This document shows, in pieces, positions 51,179 to 61,300 of a stretch of DNA of 64,000 nt. The first letter of the stretch is position 1; the number at the start of each line of letters is the position of its first letter. Source of the stretch: an uncultured Cellvibrio sp. (lineage in GTDB: Bacteria > Pseudomonadota > Gammaproteobacteria > Pseudomonadales > Cellvibrionaceae); NCBI GenBank assembly GCA_937958105.1, contig CALFXJ010000004.1:231467-295466 (forward strand), in the 5' to 3' direction. Both the position numbers and the translations under genes were made by a program. The notes under the pieces were generated by a model. That model was not told the origin of the DNA and made no database searches. It was given only the letters and a program-made list of their open reading frames with translations.

Positions 51179-52561
51179 GTGACCACCACCGCTTTTTCCT
51201 CCCTGCCACTGGCTCCGGCCATGCTTGAGAACCTTGAATCGCTTGGCTATCACGCCATGACACCCATTCAGCAACAATCTCTGCCGCTGATCCTGGCGGG
51301 GCAGGACATTATTGCCAAGGCAAAAACCGGCAGCGGCAAAACCGCCGCCTTTGCCATTGGCCTACTGGATAAGCTGGATGTTAAACAATTTTCTGTGCAG
51401 GCGTTGGTGCTGTGTCCCACACGGGAGCTGGCGGATCAGGTAGCGAAAGAGATCCGTCGTCTTGCGCGTTTTACTCACAATGTAAAAGTGCTGACGTTGT
51501 GCGGCGGTGTTGCCATCGGCCCGCAGCTGGGGTCGCTGGAGCGTGGAGCGCACATTGTGGTGGGTACGCCGGGTCGCATCGTGGATCATCTGGGAAAAGG
51601 CTCGCTGTCACTTGGTCAGCTGCGTCAGCTGGTACTGGATGAGGCGGATCGTATGTTGGAGATGGGATTTGCTGATGCGCTGGAGACAGTGTTGCAGGCC
51701 TGCCCGCTGCAGCGTCAGACGCTGCTGTTTTCCGCTACTTACCCCGACGCTATCCAGAAGATCAGCGCGCACTGTCAGCACAACCCCGCCGAGGTAACGG
51801 TGGAGGCGCTGCACGATGACCAGCAGATTGAGCAGCATTTTTATGAGCTGACCGATGCACAGCACAAAGTTGCTGCCGTGCAGACGCTGCTGGCAGAGTT
51901 TCAGCCACAGGCATCCATCGTGTTCTGCAATACCAAGCAACAATGCGACGATGTCTGCGCGGATTTACGTACAGCGGGTATCACGGCGCTGGCCCTGCAT
52001 GGCGATCTGGAACAGCGCGACCGCGATCAGACACTGGTGCGCTTTGCCAATAAAAGCTGTTCCGTGCTGGTGGCGACTGATGTGGCTGCACGCGGACTCG
52101 ATATCAAAGGTCTGGACGCGGTGATTAATTTCGATCTGTCCCGCGACCCGGAGGTGCACGTGCATCGCATCGGTCGCACGGGCCGGGCAGGTGCGACCGG
52201 TCTCGCGCTGAGTCTGATCGCGCCGAATGAAGTGCCGCGCCTGAATCGTCTGGAGGATTATCTGCAGCAGTCGCTGGTGCTGGAACCATTACCGGCTACA
52301 CGACATGCGGCGGCGGAGCTGCAGCCCCAGATGGTGACCCTGTGTATTGACGGCGGTCGCAAGGACAAACTGCGTCCCGGAGATATCCTTGGGGCTTTAA
52401 CGAAAGATGCGGGCTTGAGCGGAGATCACATCGGCAAGATCGATATCTTCGATTTCTGTGCGTATGTAGCCGTTAACCGCGCCGTCGCACGCGGGGCATT
52501 GCAGCATCTGCAGCAGGGAAAATTGAAGGGCCGTAAATTCAAAGCGCGACAATTGCGTTGA
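51179..52561 (+). CDS. dbpA: ATP-dependent RNA helicase DbpA
   Basis: DEAD-box helicase acting on 23S rRNA in large-subunit assembly. The 460-residue protein has the Q motif (MTPIQQQSLPLILAGQDII), Walker A (AKTGSGKTAAF), DEAD variant LDEADRMLEMGF, SAT (LLFSATYPD), HRIGRTGRAG, and a C-terminal DbpA RNA-binding domain (MVTLCIDGGRKDKLRPGDIL) that separates DbpA from other DEAD proteins. GTG 51179 is preferred to TTG 51158 by family N-terminus. It is divergent from the MipA-like gene. Confidence 0.95.
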   Translation: MTTTAFSSLPLAPAMLENLESLGYHAMTPIQQQSLPLILAGQDIIAKAKTGSGKTAAFAIGLLDKLDVKQFSVQALVLCPTRELADQVAKEIRRLARFTHNVKVLTLCGGVAIGPQLGSLERGAHIVVGTPGRIVDHLGKGSLSLGQLRQLVLDEADRMLEMGFADALETVLQACPLQRQTLLFSATYPDAIQKISAHCQHNPAEVTVEALHDDQQIEQHFYELTDAQHKVAAVQTLLAEFQPQASIVFCNTKQQCDDVCADLRTAGITALALHGDLEQRDRDQTLVRFANKSCSVLVATDVAARGLDIKGLDAVINFDLSRDPEVHVHRIGRTGRAGATGLALSLIAPNEVPRLNRLEDYLQQSLVLEPLPATRHAAAELQPQMVTLCIDGGRKDKLRPGDILGALTKDAGLSGDHIGKIDIFDFCAYVAVNRAVARGALQHLQQGKLKGRKFKARQLR

Positions 52562-52610
52562 GCATAAACAGGAAAATATAAACCAGGGGGTTAATATTTT
52601 TCTCAGCATA

Positions 52611-52637
52611 AAAAAATCCCGCGTGCGGGATTTTTTT
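52611..52637. terminator. Bidirectional terminator between dbpA and hslO
   Basis: AAAAAATCCCGC-GT-GCGGGATTTTTTT: an A-tract, a GC stem and a seven-T run. It can serve both convergent genes (dbpA on +, hslO on -). Confidence 0.92.
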
Positions 52638-52662
52638 ATTTGCGGTCTTTTCTGTTTTACGA

Positions 52663-53553
52663 TCAATGAAGCGTGGTGGAATCGCCAAACAGTGCGCGTA
52701 CATCTGTCGGTTCAAAGTGATAATGCTGATTGCAGAACTGACAGTCCACATCAATGTGGCCTCGCTCCGCCAGGATGCTTTCTACTTCTTCCCGTCCCAT
52801 GGACACCAAGGCATTACCGGTTCTTTCCCATGAGCAGCTGCAGGAGAAGCGCAGGCTGTCCGGATCAAACAGGCGGACCTGATGTTCGTGGAACAAACGG
52901 TACAGCATTGTCTCGTGATCAAGGGCTAACAATTCCTCGTTCGATAAGGTATCCGCCAGAGTTGACAGGGTTTCCCAATGGTCCTTGTTTTCTTCCGGGC
53001 TGGTCTTGAGTTGACGGGGCAGTGCCTGTAATAAAAGCCCGCTGGCATGTGTGCCGTCGGCCGCGAACCACAGGCGGGTTTCCAGCTGTTCGGACTGGCG
53101 GAAGTAATGTTCCAGGCAGCCAGCCAGTCTGTCGCTGTCCATGGGCACTATGCCCTGATAGCGCTCGCCTTTTTTGGGTTCAATGGTGATGGCCAGCACG
53201 CCGTTGCCGAGCAGGTCTTTCATATCGGCAGTTTGCTGCTGCGCTGCGCTTAATTCCTGCTCGGGATTGAGCCGCACGATACCGCGCAGATTCTGATGAT
53301 TGCTGCACTCAGCCATGATGGTGCTGATGGGACCTTCGCCGCGCGCCTGCAGGACGATCATGCCGTCGAATTTGAGTGTACTTGACAGCAGGCTGGCGGC
53401 CGCCAGAAATTCTCCCAGCAGATTCTTCACGCTGGCGGGGTAAGGGTTGTTGCGCATGACTTCACGATAACTCTCGCCGAGGGTGACGATCTCACCCCGG
53501 ATGTCGTATTCGTCAAACATGAAGCGGTGCAGTAAATCATTGCTGGATGTCAT
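52663..53553 (-). CDS. hslO: Redox-regulated chaperone Hsp33 (HslO)
   Basis: Oxidation-activated holdase chaperone. The 296-residue protein starts TSSNDLLHRFMFDEYDIRGE, has a GNGVLAITIEPKKGERYQGI core, and ends with the redox zinc site: CSCSW (CxC) and CQFC (CxxC), about 32 residues apart. ATG 53553 is the family start; an in-frame ATG at 53589 is rejected. The upstream hslR and yrfG-like genes form the same hsl neighbourhood as in E. coli. Confidence 0.95.
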   Translation of the reverse strand: MTSSNDLLHRFMFDEYDIRGEIVTLGESYREVMRNNPYPASVKNLLGEFLAAASLLSSTLKFDGMIVLQARGEGPISTIMAECSNHQNLRGIVRLNPEQELSAAQQQTADMKDLLGNGVLAITIEPKKGERYQGIVPMDSDRLAGCLEHYFRQSEQLETRLWFAADGTHASGLLLQALPRQLKTSPEENKDHWETLSTLADTLSNEELLALDHETMLYRLFHEHQVRLFDPDSLRFSCSCSWERTGNALVSMGREEVESILAERGHIDVDCQFCNQHYHFEPTDVRALFGDSTTLH

Positions 53554-53652
53554 TGTGTAAACCACTGAAGCAGAAAAAATGAAAGGCATTATCGCACAAG
53601 GCCGTGCGGTTAAAAATTGCAGGCGACGGGCGTCGCAACAACCCGGGTGATG

Positions 53653-54102
53653 TCAGGCGCAGTGCTCGTCAAGGTAGCGTTGCGTTTCTTCTACACGCTG
53701 CCGGCGCTCCGTTTCGGTAACCGGAACCACTTTGCCATCCTCACCAATAAACTGCACCCGGCCGTCGATCGCGTCCAGATACTTGCGCAGCTCATTGCAG
53801 TGCTGCATATGTTCGGGCGTTGGCTGATTTTTCAATTGCTGCTGCCGATAAAATTCACGGTCCGCTTCATTTTCCGGGCGGAAGATCTGCTGCATCCTGC
53901 GCTGTTCATCAATGCTGGTATCGATGTTCTGTTTGCTGACCTGCCGGGTAATATCCTCGGCATCGGTTTTGGGCTTCTTATCGCTGTAGTGGACTTTGCC
54001 ATCTTCATCAACCCAGCGGTAGACCTCGGCACGAGTGGACAGGGAAAACAGGTTCAGGCTGCTGAATAGCACAGCGGCAATCAGCACTGGGTAGATCTTC
54101 AT
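53653..54102 (-). CDS. DUF4124 domain-containing exported protein
   Basis: The product has a signal peptide (KIYPVLIAAVLFSSLNLFSL), the DUF4124 motif AEVYRWVDEDGKVHYSDKKP, and a helical charged C-terminus with Gln/Arg-rich segments and a final Cys. DUF4124 proteins are periplasmic and of unknown function. ATG 54102 is used; ATG 54114 (four codons earlier) overlaps hslR and is possible. It follows hslR closely and may be cotranscribed. Confidence 0.78.
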   Translation of the reverse strand: MKIYPVLIAAVLFSSLNLFSLSTRAEVYRWVDEDGKVHYSDKKPKTDAEDITRQVSKQNIDTSIDEQRRMQQIFRPENEADREFYRQQQLKNQPTPEHMQHCNELRKYLDAIDGRVQFIGEDGKVVPVTETERRQRVEETQRYLDEHCA

Positions 54103-54106
54103 AGTC

Positions 54107-54508
54107 TTAATCATCCAGATATTGACGTTCAAAGCGGTGGATCTGCCGGCGTTCCTTTTTGTTGGGACGATGGTCGCTGATGATGTAACTGCCCATGCCT
54201 GCTTTGCGCTGCGCTGCCTGCTCTTCACGCTGCACGCGGCTTTCTTCGGTTTCCTGATACAGCAGTGCCGCTTCCGGTGCGCCGCGCCGTTGTTCCGATA
54301 ACGCAGTAACCAGAACAGTTTTTTCATCCAGCCCCTGACGGATGGTCAGGTGAATCCCCACGGTTATTTCTTTGCTGGCTTTGACCCGCTGGCCATCGCA
54401 GTGAATCTTTCCACCTTCAATTGCCTGTTTGGCCAGGTTGCGTGTTTTAAAAAAGCGTGCGGCCCACAACCATTTATCGATACGCACCCTGCCTTCGGTG
54501 GTCATCAT
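54107..54508 (-). CDS. hslR: Heat-shock ribosome-associated protein HslR (Hsp15)
   Basis: S4-domain RNA-binding protein that rescues stalled, free 50S subunits carrying a peptidyl-tRNA. The 133-residue protein has RIDKWLWAARFFKTRNLAKQ and GGKIHCDGQRVKASKEI (S4), and a basic C-terminus with RPNKKERRQIHRFERQ. The ATG overlaps the end of the yrfG-like gene by 4 bases, so the two are coupled. Confidence 0.94.
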   Translation of the reverse strand: MMTTEGRVRIDKWLWAARFFKTRNLAKQAIEGGKIHCDGQRVKASKEITVGIHLTIRQGLDEKTVLVTALSEQRRGAPEAALLYQETEESRVQREEQAAQRKAGMGSYIISDHRPNKKERRQIHRFERQYLDD

Positions 54509-55194
54509 GAAGCCTGTACCTCAAGTAATGCGCTGCCGCCCGGCGGCGGTGGCATGATTTCGTCAAAATGATGGATGGCGGGATAGCCCTCGATGCGGCG
54601 CTCCGTCTGGCTGTCCGGTTGATGAATACATAAGAGGTGACCAATGCCGAACTGCTTTGCTGAATCGAGAATACGCGGCGTATCGTCCACAAATAAGGTG
54701 CGTGGCGGATCAAACTGTTCACGGGCCTGCAGCAGCTGCCAGAATTCCTGTTCTTCCTTTGGGTGACGGAATTCGTGAGATGACACGATGATATCCAGCC
54801 AGCGATCGATTGTGGTGACTTCCAGTTTGAGCGATAAACTTTGTGGATGGGCGTTGGTTACCAGTAAGAGTTTTTTGCTATGCTGGCGCAATCGCGTCAG
54901 AAATTCCTCAACGTGCGGGCGCATGCGGATCTTGTGTTTGATTTCAGCTTTCAGGCTGCGGACATCCACCTGTAACGCAGCGGACCAGAATTCCAGGCAG
55001 TACCAGTTGAGTGTGCCTTCATGACTGCGGATGTGATTTTTTAATTGTTCGCGAGCTACCTGCAGATCCAGCTGACGAATTTCCGCGTAGCGCTGTGGCA
55101 GATAATCCAGCCAGAAAAAGTTATCGAAATGGAGGTCCAGAAGTGTACCGTCCATATCCAGTAACACGGTGTCTATATCTTGCCAGTTAATCAT
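54505..55194 (-). CDS. yrfG: HAD-family GMP/IMP nucleotidase (YrfG-like)
   Basis: Cytoplasmic phosphatase predicted to act on purine nucleotide monophosphates. The 229-residue protein has the HAD motifs VLLDMDGTLLDLHFDNFF (nucleophile Asp), LLVTNAHPQSLSLK (motif II), and TLFVDDTPRILDSAKQFGI (motif IV). It is upstream of hslR with a 4-base overlap and divergent from nudE, matching the E. coli nudE/yrfG/hslR neighbourhood; the substrate is known for E. coli YrfG and only inferred here. Confidence 0.93.
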   Translation of the reverse strand: MINWQDIDTVLLDMDGTLLDLHFDNFFWLDYLPQRYAEIRQLDLQVAREQLKNHIRSHEGTLNWYCLEFWSAALQVDVRSLKAEIKHKIRMRPHVEEFLTRLRQHSKKLLLVTNAHPQSLSLKLEVTTIDRWLDIIVSSHEFRHPKEEQEFWQLLQAREQFDPPRTLFVDDTPRILDSAKQFGIGHLLCIHQPDSQTERRIEGYPAIHHFDEIMPPPPGGSALLEVQAS

Positions 55195-55244
55195 CAGTGG
55201 TTATCGCTCTGGTGCTGTAATAAAGCCTTTTTTCAGGGACAAGT

Positions 55245-55793
55245 ATGCCGACAAAACCCGAGATATTAAAGCGTCAGACCGTGGCACGCAGCCGCTTGTT
55301 TCGTGTGGACGAATTACATTTGCGCTTCAGCAACGATGAAGAACGCATTTATGAAAAATTATGCAGTGGTGGTCCTGGCGCAGTTTTAATGGTTCCCATG
55401 CTCGACAAGGACACGGTCCTGCTGGTGCGCGAATACGCAGCGGGTATTGAGGACTATCATCTGGCCTTGCCTAAAGGTGCCATCGATAAGGGTGAAACCC
55501 TGGAGCAGGCAGCTAACCGCGAGCTCAAGGAAGAAGTGGGCTATGGCGCGCGCGACCTGCAATTACTGAAGCGGGTAAATCTATCGCCAGCATACATGGA
55601 GCATGGCATCAACATCGTGCTCGCGCGGGATCTGTATCCGGAGCGGCTCAGTGGTGATGAGCCGGAGCCCATCGAGGTGGTGCCTTATCCCTTTAAGGAT
55701 CTGGTGAGTCTGGTGGCCCGTCCTGATTTCTGTGAAGGACGATCCATCGCGGCCTTGTTCCTCGCCCGTGAATGGTTGCTGGCCAATGGATAA
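55245..55793 (+). CDS. nudE: ADP compounds hydrolase NudE
   Basis: Nudix enzyme that hydrolyses ADP-ribose, Ap3A and NADH. The 182-residue protein contains the Nudix box GETLEQAANRELKEEVGYGA with the RELKEEVG core, preceded by LPKGAIDKG. A conserved N-terminus (PEILKRQTVARSRLFRVDEL) identifies NudE. The stop overlaps the cysQ start by 8 bases. Confidence 0.94.
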   Translation: MPTKPEILKRQTVARSRLFRVDELHLRFSNDEERIYEKLCSGGPGAVLMVPMLDKDTVLLVREYAAGIEDYHLALPKGAIDKGETLEQAANRELKEEVGYGARDLQLLKRVNLSPAYMEHGINIVLARDLYPERLSGDEPEPIEVVPYPFKDLVSLVARPDFCEGRSIAALFLAREWLLANG

Positions 55794-56661
55794 GACTGCA
55801 CCGGATTTCATGCTGACGGAGTCCCTGGTGGCACTGGCGCGGCGGGCGGGAGAGGCCATCATGGAGGTTTACAACAGCGCAGACCTGGGCGTGGAGCATA
55901 AGGCGGATGATTCGCCCCTTACCCGCGCTGACATCGCCGCTCACCACATCATTGCCGCTGGTCTGCCCGATCTGGACGACCTGCCGGTTATCTCTGAGGA
56001 GGCGCCGCTTCCCCCGGTGCAGGAGCGACAGGGCTGGTCGCGCTACTGGCTGGTTGATCCGCTGGATGGCACCAAGGAGTTTATCCAGCGCAGCGGTGAA
56101 TTCACCGTCAATATTGCGCTCATTGAGGCGGGGGTGCCGGTGCTGGGCGTGGTTCACCTGCCGGTGACGCGGGTTACTTATCTCGGGGTTGCTCCCGCCT
56201 TCTCGCCCATGCTCAGCGGTGCCTGGAAATATACCGGCGATCAGCTGCCACAACCCATCCATGTGCGTTCACTGGCGCAGCCGCGGGAGGATAACGAACT
56301 GATTGTGCTGGCAAGTCGCCGTCATGGTACAGAGGCATTGAGTCAGCTGATGACGCAGCTGGGCGAGCGCTGGCCCGGGCAGATAACCTTGAGCAACGCC
56401 GGCAGTTCCTTGAAGTTCTGCCGCATCGCTGAGGGACTGGCAGATTTTTATCCGCGTCTGGCGCCGACATCCGAGTGGGACACTGCCGCTGCCCAGGCCG
56501 TGTTAGAGGCCGCCGGTGGTGCGGTGGTCAATGCCGAAGCGACCTCCGGTGGCTGGCTGGAACCCTTGGTATACAATCGCAACGACACGCTGATCAACCC
56601 AGGGTTCTTTGCCTGGGGTGACAAAGGGCTGGACTGGGCGGCGCTGCTGCAACGGGCCTAG
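55786..56661 (+). CDS. cysQ: 3'(2'),5'-bisphosphate nucleotidase CysQ
   Basis: Removes the 3'-phosphate from PAP formed during sulfate assimilation. The 291-residue protein has IMPase-family motifs: ISEEAP (metal-binding Glu), DPLDGTKEF (metal-binding Asp pair), and WDTAAAQAVLEAAGGAV. ATG 55786 overlaps the nudE stop. The 3' end overlaps a convergent small gene by 4 bases. Length and motifs are complete. Confidence 0.94.
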   Translation: MDKTAPDFMLTESLVALARRAGEAIMEVYNSADLGVEHKADDSPLTRADIAAHHIIAAGLPDLDDLPVISEEAPLPPVQERQGWSRYWLVDPLDGTKEFIQRSGEFTVNIALIEAGVPVLGVVHLPVTRVTYLGVAPAFSPMLSGAWKYTGDQLPQPIHVRSLAQPREDNELIVLASRRHGTEALSQLMTQLGERWPGQITLSNAGSSLKFCRIAEGLADFYPRLAPTSEWDTAAAQAVLEAAGGAVVNAEATSGGWLEPLVYNRNDTLINPGFFAWGDKGLDWAALLQRA

Positions 56662-56936
56662 CGGTTGCCCCAGATCTTCGCCACTGCGCGGTCGTTGCCG
56701 AGCAGACCGACAATAAAACCGACCAGCGCCACCAGCCCGAAGACCACAACGGGAACCAGATAACCTTTATCGGCCTCGGCCGGTATGAGGTAGACCAGAG
56801 CGGCGCACAGCAGCGAAAAGAGCAGGCTTACCGCCAATAAGATTTTGCGATTCAAAGGCTTATAAACATAAGGTTCATCACCGCGCTCAAGAGGATTCAG
56901 GAGCGGGGAAAACAGGGCTCGCAGCGATGCCTTCAT
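56658..56936 (-). CDS. Small hypothetical inner-membrane protein
   Basis: 92 residues with two hydrophobic helices (ILLAVSLLFSLLCAALVYLIP and YLVPVVVFGLVALVGFIVGLL). The N-terminus is basic/amphipathic (RALFSPLLNPLERGDEPYVY). Function unknown. It converges on cysQ, overlapping its stop by 4 bases. Confidence 0.7.
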   Translation of the reverse strand: MKASLRALFSPLLNPLERGDEPYVYKPLNRKILLAVSLLFSLLCAALVYLIPAEADKGYLVPVVVFGLVALVGFIVGLLGNDRAVAKIWGNR

Positions 56937-57060
56937 GAATATGTCTCGTCAGTGTCTGGTTAGGTAAAGACAGTATTGATTGGTTGGTGAGCGCGTCATA
57001 CTACCAGCGCTGCCGTGATGTTAAAAACAGCTCCATCATTCATCCAGAGGATTTTTTGCC

Positions 57061-57597
57061 ATGAAATCAGTCACTCTTTTCGGTGGTCTTGCATTGTTCC
57101 TGTTGTCCGGCCCTCTGCTGGCCGACTGTCCGGAATACCTGCAGGGGGAGTATCGCCAGCTGCATTCAACCAAAGACATTGACCTGTGCAAGCTGACGGA
57201 AGGCAAGCCGGTACTGGTCGTTAATACCGCCAGCCATTGCGGTTACACCAAGCAGTTCAAAGGGCTGGAGGCGCTGAGCCAGAAGTACCGCGACAAGGGG
57301 CTGGTGGTCGTGGGTTTTGCCAGCGACGATTTTAATCAGGAAGCCAAAGACGAGGCCGAAGCAGCCACCATCTGTTATGAAAACTTCGGCGTTACCTTCA
57401 CCATGTTTGCGCCCACTCATGTACGGGGCGATGAGGCCAACCCGCTGTTTAAATCTCTGGCCGAAGCCACCAGCGCGCCTAAGTGGAATTTCAATAAGTA
57501 CCTGCTTGATAAAGAGGGCAGGATCGTTCAGCACTTCGGCAGCAGCACAAAACCCGAAGACAAGGCGCTGACCGGCGCTATTGAAAAACTCCTGTAA
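57061..57597 (+). CDS. Exported glutathione peroxidase-like protein
   Basis: Thioredoxin-fold peroxidase with a signal peptide (SVTLFGGLALFLLSGPLLA), so probably periplasmic. The 178-residue protein has the active-site Cys in VVNTASHCGYTKQFKGLE, a Gln-type region (VVVGFASDDFNQEA), and the WNFNKYLLDKEG block. The catalytic residue is Cys, not selenocysteine. Bacterial homologues usually use thioredoxin; in the periplasm the reductant is uncertain. Confidence 0.9.
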   Translation: MKSVTLFGGLALFLLSGPLLADCPEYLQGEYRQLHSTKDIDLCKLTEGKPVLVVNTASHCGYTKQFKGLEALSQKYRDKGLVVVGFASDDFNQEAKDEAEAATICYENFGVTFTMFAPTHVRGDEANPLFKSLAEATSAPKWNFNKYLLDKEGRIVQHFGSSTKPEDKALTGAIEKLL

Positions 57598-57607
57598 CCG
57601 CCTTTGT

Positions 57608-57642
57608 CGAGCCTGCTGCCAATGCAGGCTCGCTTTTCCCTT
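57608..57642 (+). terminator. Terminator of the peroxidase gene
   Basis: CGAGCCTGC-TGCCAAT-GCAGGCTCG, a perfect 9-base-pair stem, is followed by CTTTTCCCTTTG. It lies 10 bases past the stop. The T-tract is interrupted. Confidence 0.75.
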
Positions 57643-58318
57643 TGCCTGCGCATTACCTGGTTCTCTGAACCTATATCTCATAGAATATTTTTGTCGCGAA
57701 TATCAACATTCTTATAGCGATTCCTTATTTCTGCGCAACAAAATTTGAAACCGTATTCATTTTTCGGCCCCATTTCCGGCTGTGTGGCTGCCACTCCTGG
57801 AGGTTTGAAAGCCAGTATTAGCGCGGCTTTGAGCCTGTCTATTCGCTTTGAAGCCCTTCAAATCAGGCACATGTATCCTAATGGCCCGCTCGGCCAGGTA
57901 GCCCCCGTTTAACCTCAATATGAAGGAGACAGCGCTAAATGGCGCTTGAAACCGGTTACAGTTTGGGCCATATTTACTGTCGCCGGTCGTGATCTGAAAA
58001 ATGAACCTTTTATGGATCGCGCCAGCAAAACAGCAAATCGCAGAATTTGTCCGTACAGCAACAACAATAAAAGCACCTTGGAGAGTAGCTGCCATGTCAG
58101 TCAAACCAATACACCTTTCAAGACGACCGCCCTGCGTTTACGCAGCCTGTTTGTTGCTCTGCAGCCCAGATTTGCTGTTGCGAACTCACACGCAGTAACA
58201 ACTCCCGAATTTTGATCCCTGATTTCCTGAGACGGTTTATGCATAGCCAGTCCTTCAGGAATCGTATGCCCTTAATACCTGCAAAAGAACAATGCGACAT
58301 AACGATAAGAGGAAACTC
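57643..58318. other. 676-base gap upstream of the TonB-dependent receptor
   Basis: No gene could be supported; short frames (e.g. one at 58001-58198) lack a ribosome site and a protein-like pattern. There is a perfect palindrome TTTGAAG-CC-CTTCAAA (57847-57862), a possible hairpin AGCGCTAAATGGCGCT near 57932-57947, and an AT-rich stretch after the peroxidase terminator. It is probably the regulatory region and leader of the receptor gene. No known riboswitch was recognised. Confidence 0.4.
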
Positions 58319-61300
58319 ATGATGTCCAGACCCAGCAGTATCAACACGCGCAAAACAATGCTCGCGCTGGCAATTGGTTGTGCCTTGTCCGGCGGCAATC
58401 TGTATGCGCAGGAACAGGAGTCCATGGCTACGGATGGCGAACTGGCCAATATTGAAGAGATTGTCGTCAGAGGTGTACGGGCGTCTCAGGCGCAGGCTAT
58501 TGATATCAAACGTAACTCCAGAACCGTGGTTGATTCCATTGTGGCGGAAGATATCGGCAAGCTGCCGGATGTCACCATTACTGACTCGCTGCAGCGTGTA
58601 ACCGGTGTGCAGATCACCCGTACCGCTGGTGAAGGCAGCTCGTTGAATATCCGCGGTATGCCGCAGGTGTTAACTACCTTGAACGGTGAACAGTTTTTAA
58701 GTCCCTGGGCGATTACCGAAGTCCAGGCGAATTATTCCGATATTCCCGCCGGTCTGATTTCCGGTGTGGATGTTTATAAATCCCAGTCGGCCAATATGCT
58801 CGCCGGTGGTATCTCCGGTGTGGTGGATCTGAAAACCCTTGACCCCTCTAAACTCGACGAAGGTTTTACGACCCGCCTACGTTTGGAAGGCTCAGGCGGT
58901 CGCTACTCCAGCCGTGAAATTCAAGCCGATGGCTCCAAAGACTGGCGCGATCCGGATTACTCCGCCGGCCTGGTGTTTGGCTTCAACAACGGCGACAACT
59001 TCTCGATTGTTACCAGCCTGTATAACTCAAATACCTACAATGCCAACTACTCCATGTATGAGGATCAGCGGTTAGGTTTCCTGGATGGACAAGGCGGTAT
59101 GCCAACAGACAAATATGACCTCAACGGCGACGGCGATACCGTCAATGACTGGTACATCGTTCCCGGTGAATTCGGTGCGCGCAGCCAGTTCATGGAGCGT
59201 GAGCGTACCGGTGGTTCTGTCACAGCCCGTTTTGATATCAATGAAAACTGGTCGGTGCGCGGTGACTTTTTCTATACCGAGATGGATCAATATGATCGCG
59301 GTGTGAAGACGGGCTTTAACGGGAAGCATACCCCGGAATCTTTTGAACAAAATGGTCAGGCCGCAGATCAGCCACAAGAAATCTATGATGCAATCCGCGA
59401 TGCAGAAGTCGGATTTGGATCAACGGTTTCTTTCGTCGACAACAACGGTGTTACACAAACCCGCGATCTTTACACGCTGAGAGTAGTGGATGTCTGGGCA
59501 GCGGATTTCCAAACCTCCTCGACCAACGAAATCACCAAGACCGCTGCCTATAACAGCAACTTCGAGGTGAACTACACCAACAACGAAAATCTTGAAGCCA
59601 GCTTCCGTGTCATTCACGCGAAGGCCGAACAGCAATATCGCAAAGCCACTTTCCAGCAGGGAACACCCGCCTGGCTGTGGGTTGATGACGATGGCACACC
59701 AGGTAAAGACCCGGTTGACGGCTTCCATGTGACCGTCGACTACACTGGCAAATATCCTTCCTTTGCATGGGAAGGTGACCTGGCCGATCCGAGTGTGCTG
59801 AAACAGTATCAAGGTTTTGCGGAAGGAAAAAACATCGAAGCCGATCTGAACGCTGCGCGGTTTGATGTGAAATTTATTGTGGGTAATAACCACTTCGAAT
59901 CCGTAGATGCCGGTGTGCGCTACGGTATACGCGAAGCCACGCACAACAAATTCTTCTACGTCACTCCGACTGGCCGCTACACCGACTGGGAAGATCCGCG
60001 CGTACCTGCGGATAAGCGCTACCGCCTGCTGCCGGGCAACCTGATCTGGCAGAAGTTTCCCAACTGGCTCAAGTTTGATTATTCCGAAACCAACGTCAGC
60101 CTGATTGATATTGGTGGCCTGCAGGACAATGGTTTCTCCGGTGCCGATACAGTCGCTTTCTACGATTTCGGTCCCATCAAAGGATTCGAAAGTGGCGTTG
60201 CCGCACTGGCACCCGATCAGTGGGACAATCCTTACGAATTTATGAATCGCCTGTATCCCGGTACGCGAACGGTGAACGATCCGGGTTTCACTTATCGTGT
60301 GCAGGAAGATTCCATCAACGCCTATGTACAGTTTAACTTCGAGAATGACAGCGAAGGCCTGTTTGGAATTCCTTACAACGCCAATATCGGTATCCAGGTT
60401 GCGCAGGTTGATCGTGAAGTCGATAAGAGCCTGGTGCCGGAAGTGCTGGATTCATTCAACTCCATCGGTTACGACGACTGGCAGAAGATCGCTTACGTGT
60501 ATGACGTGGAGCGGCACACCAACTCCAAAACGGAAGTGCTGCCGTCCTTCAACCTGAATTTATTTCCAACGGATGACATTGTGATGCGTTTTGCCGTCGC
60601 ACGCACCATGACACGCAACGATCTGGAAAACGTAGGCTCATCACTCGCGCTGTGGTACCAGCAGTGTCCCAAGACTTATGAAAATGGTGATCCAGTGATG
60701 GTGCCCAACCCGTCCACGGGTGGCGAAATGCAGGATACCGTGGGCTGTATTGGTGGTGGTGAAGATCGCGGTAAGCCCGACATCGAGCCCTGGCTGGCCA
60801 ATGTTTATAACTTCTCCACCGAATGGTACTTCGAAGAGAACGCGATCCTGGGTGTTGGTCTGTTCATGATCGACGTTGAGCAGGCAGTGCAATCCTTCCA
60901 GGAGCAGCGTCGCTTCCTCGATATGGACGGCATAGATCGGGGGCGCATGGCCAATATCTGGACCACGCAGAATGTCGGTGCATCTGATCTCTACGGTATC
61001 GAGTTTGGTTACAAGCAGCCATTTACCTTCTTTGACAATGACATCCTCAGCAGATTCGGTGCGGAGTTTAACTACACCTACTCGCACAGCGAGTCTGAAA
61101 ATATTGATGTCGAAGGCAATACCTTACCCTTGGTTTCCAACTCCGAACACCAGACCAACATGATCCTGTGGTACGACTACGCTGGCCTGAACGTACGTCT
61201 GGCGTACAACTGGCGCAGCGAAGAATACCTCGGCAATGTCGGCGTTAACTCAAACGCAGCCGTGCTGGAACTGGGGCAATGGCTGGAGCCGGCGGGTTAT

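Noticed and set aside
57061..57597. Selenoprotein glutathione peroxidase
   Set aside because: The active-site codon is TGC (Cys), not TGA, so no selenocysteine is needed.
58001..58198. Small plus-strand open frame in the receptor leader
   Set aside because: No ribosome site, no homology-like pattern, and overlaps a second equally poor frame. A leader peptide cannot be excluded.
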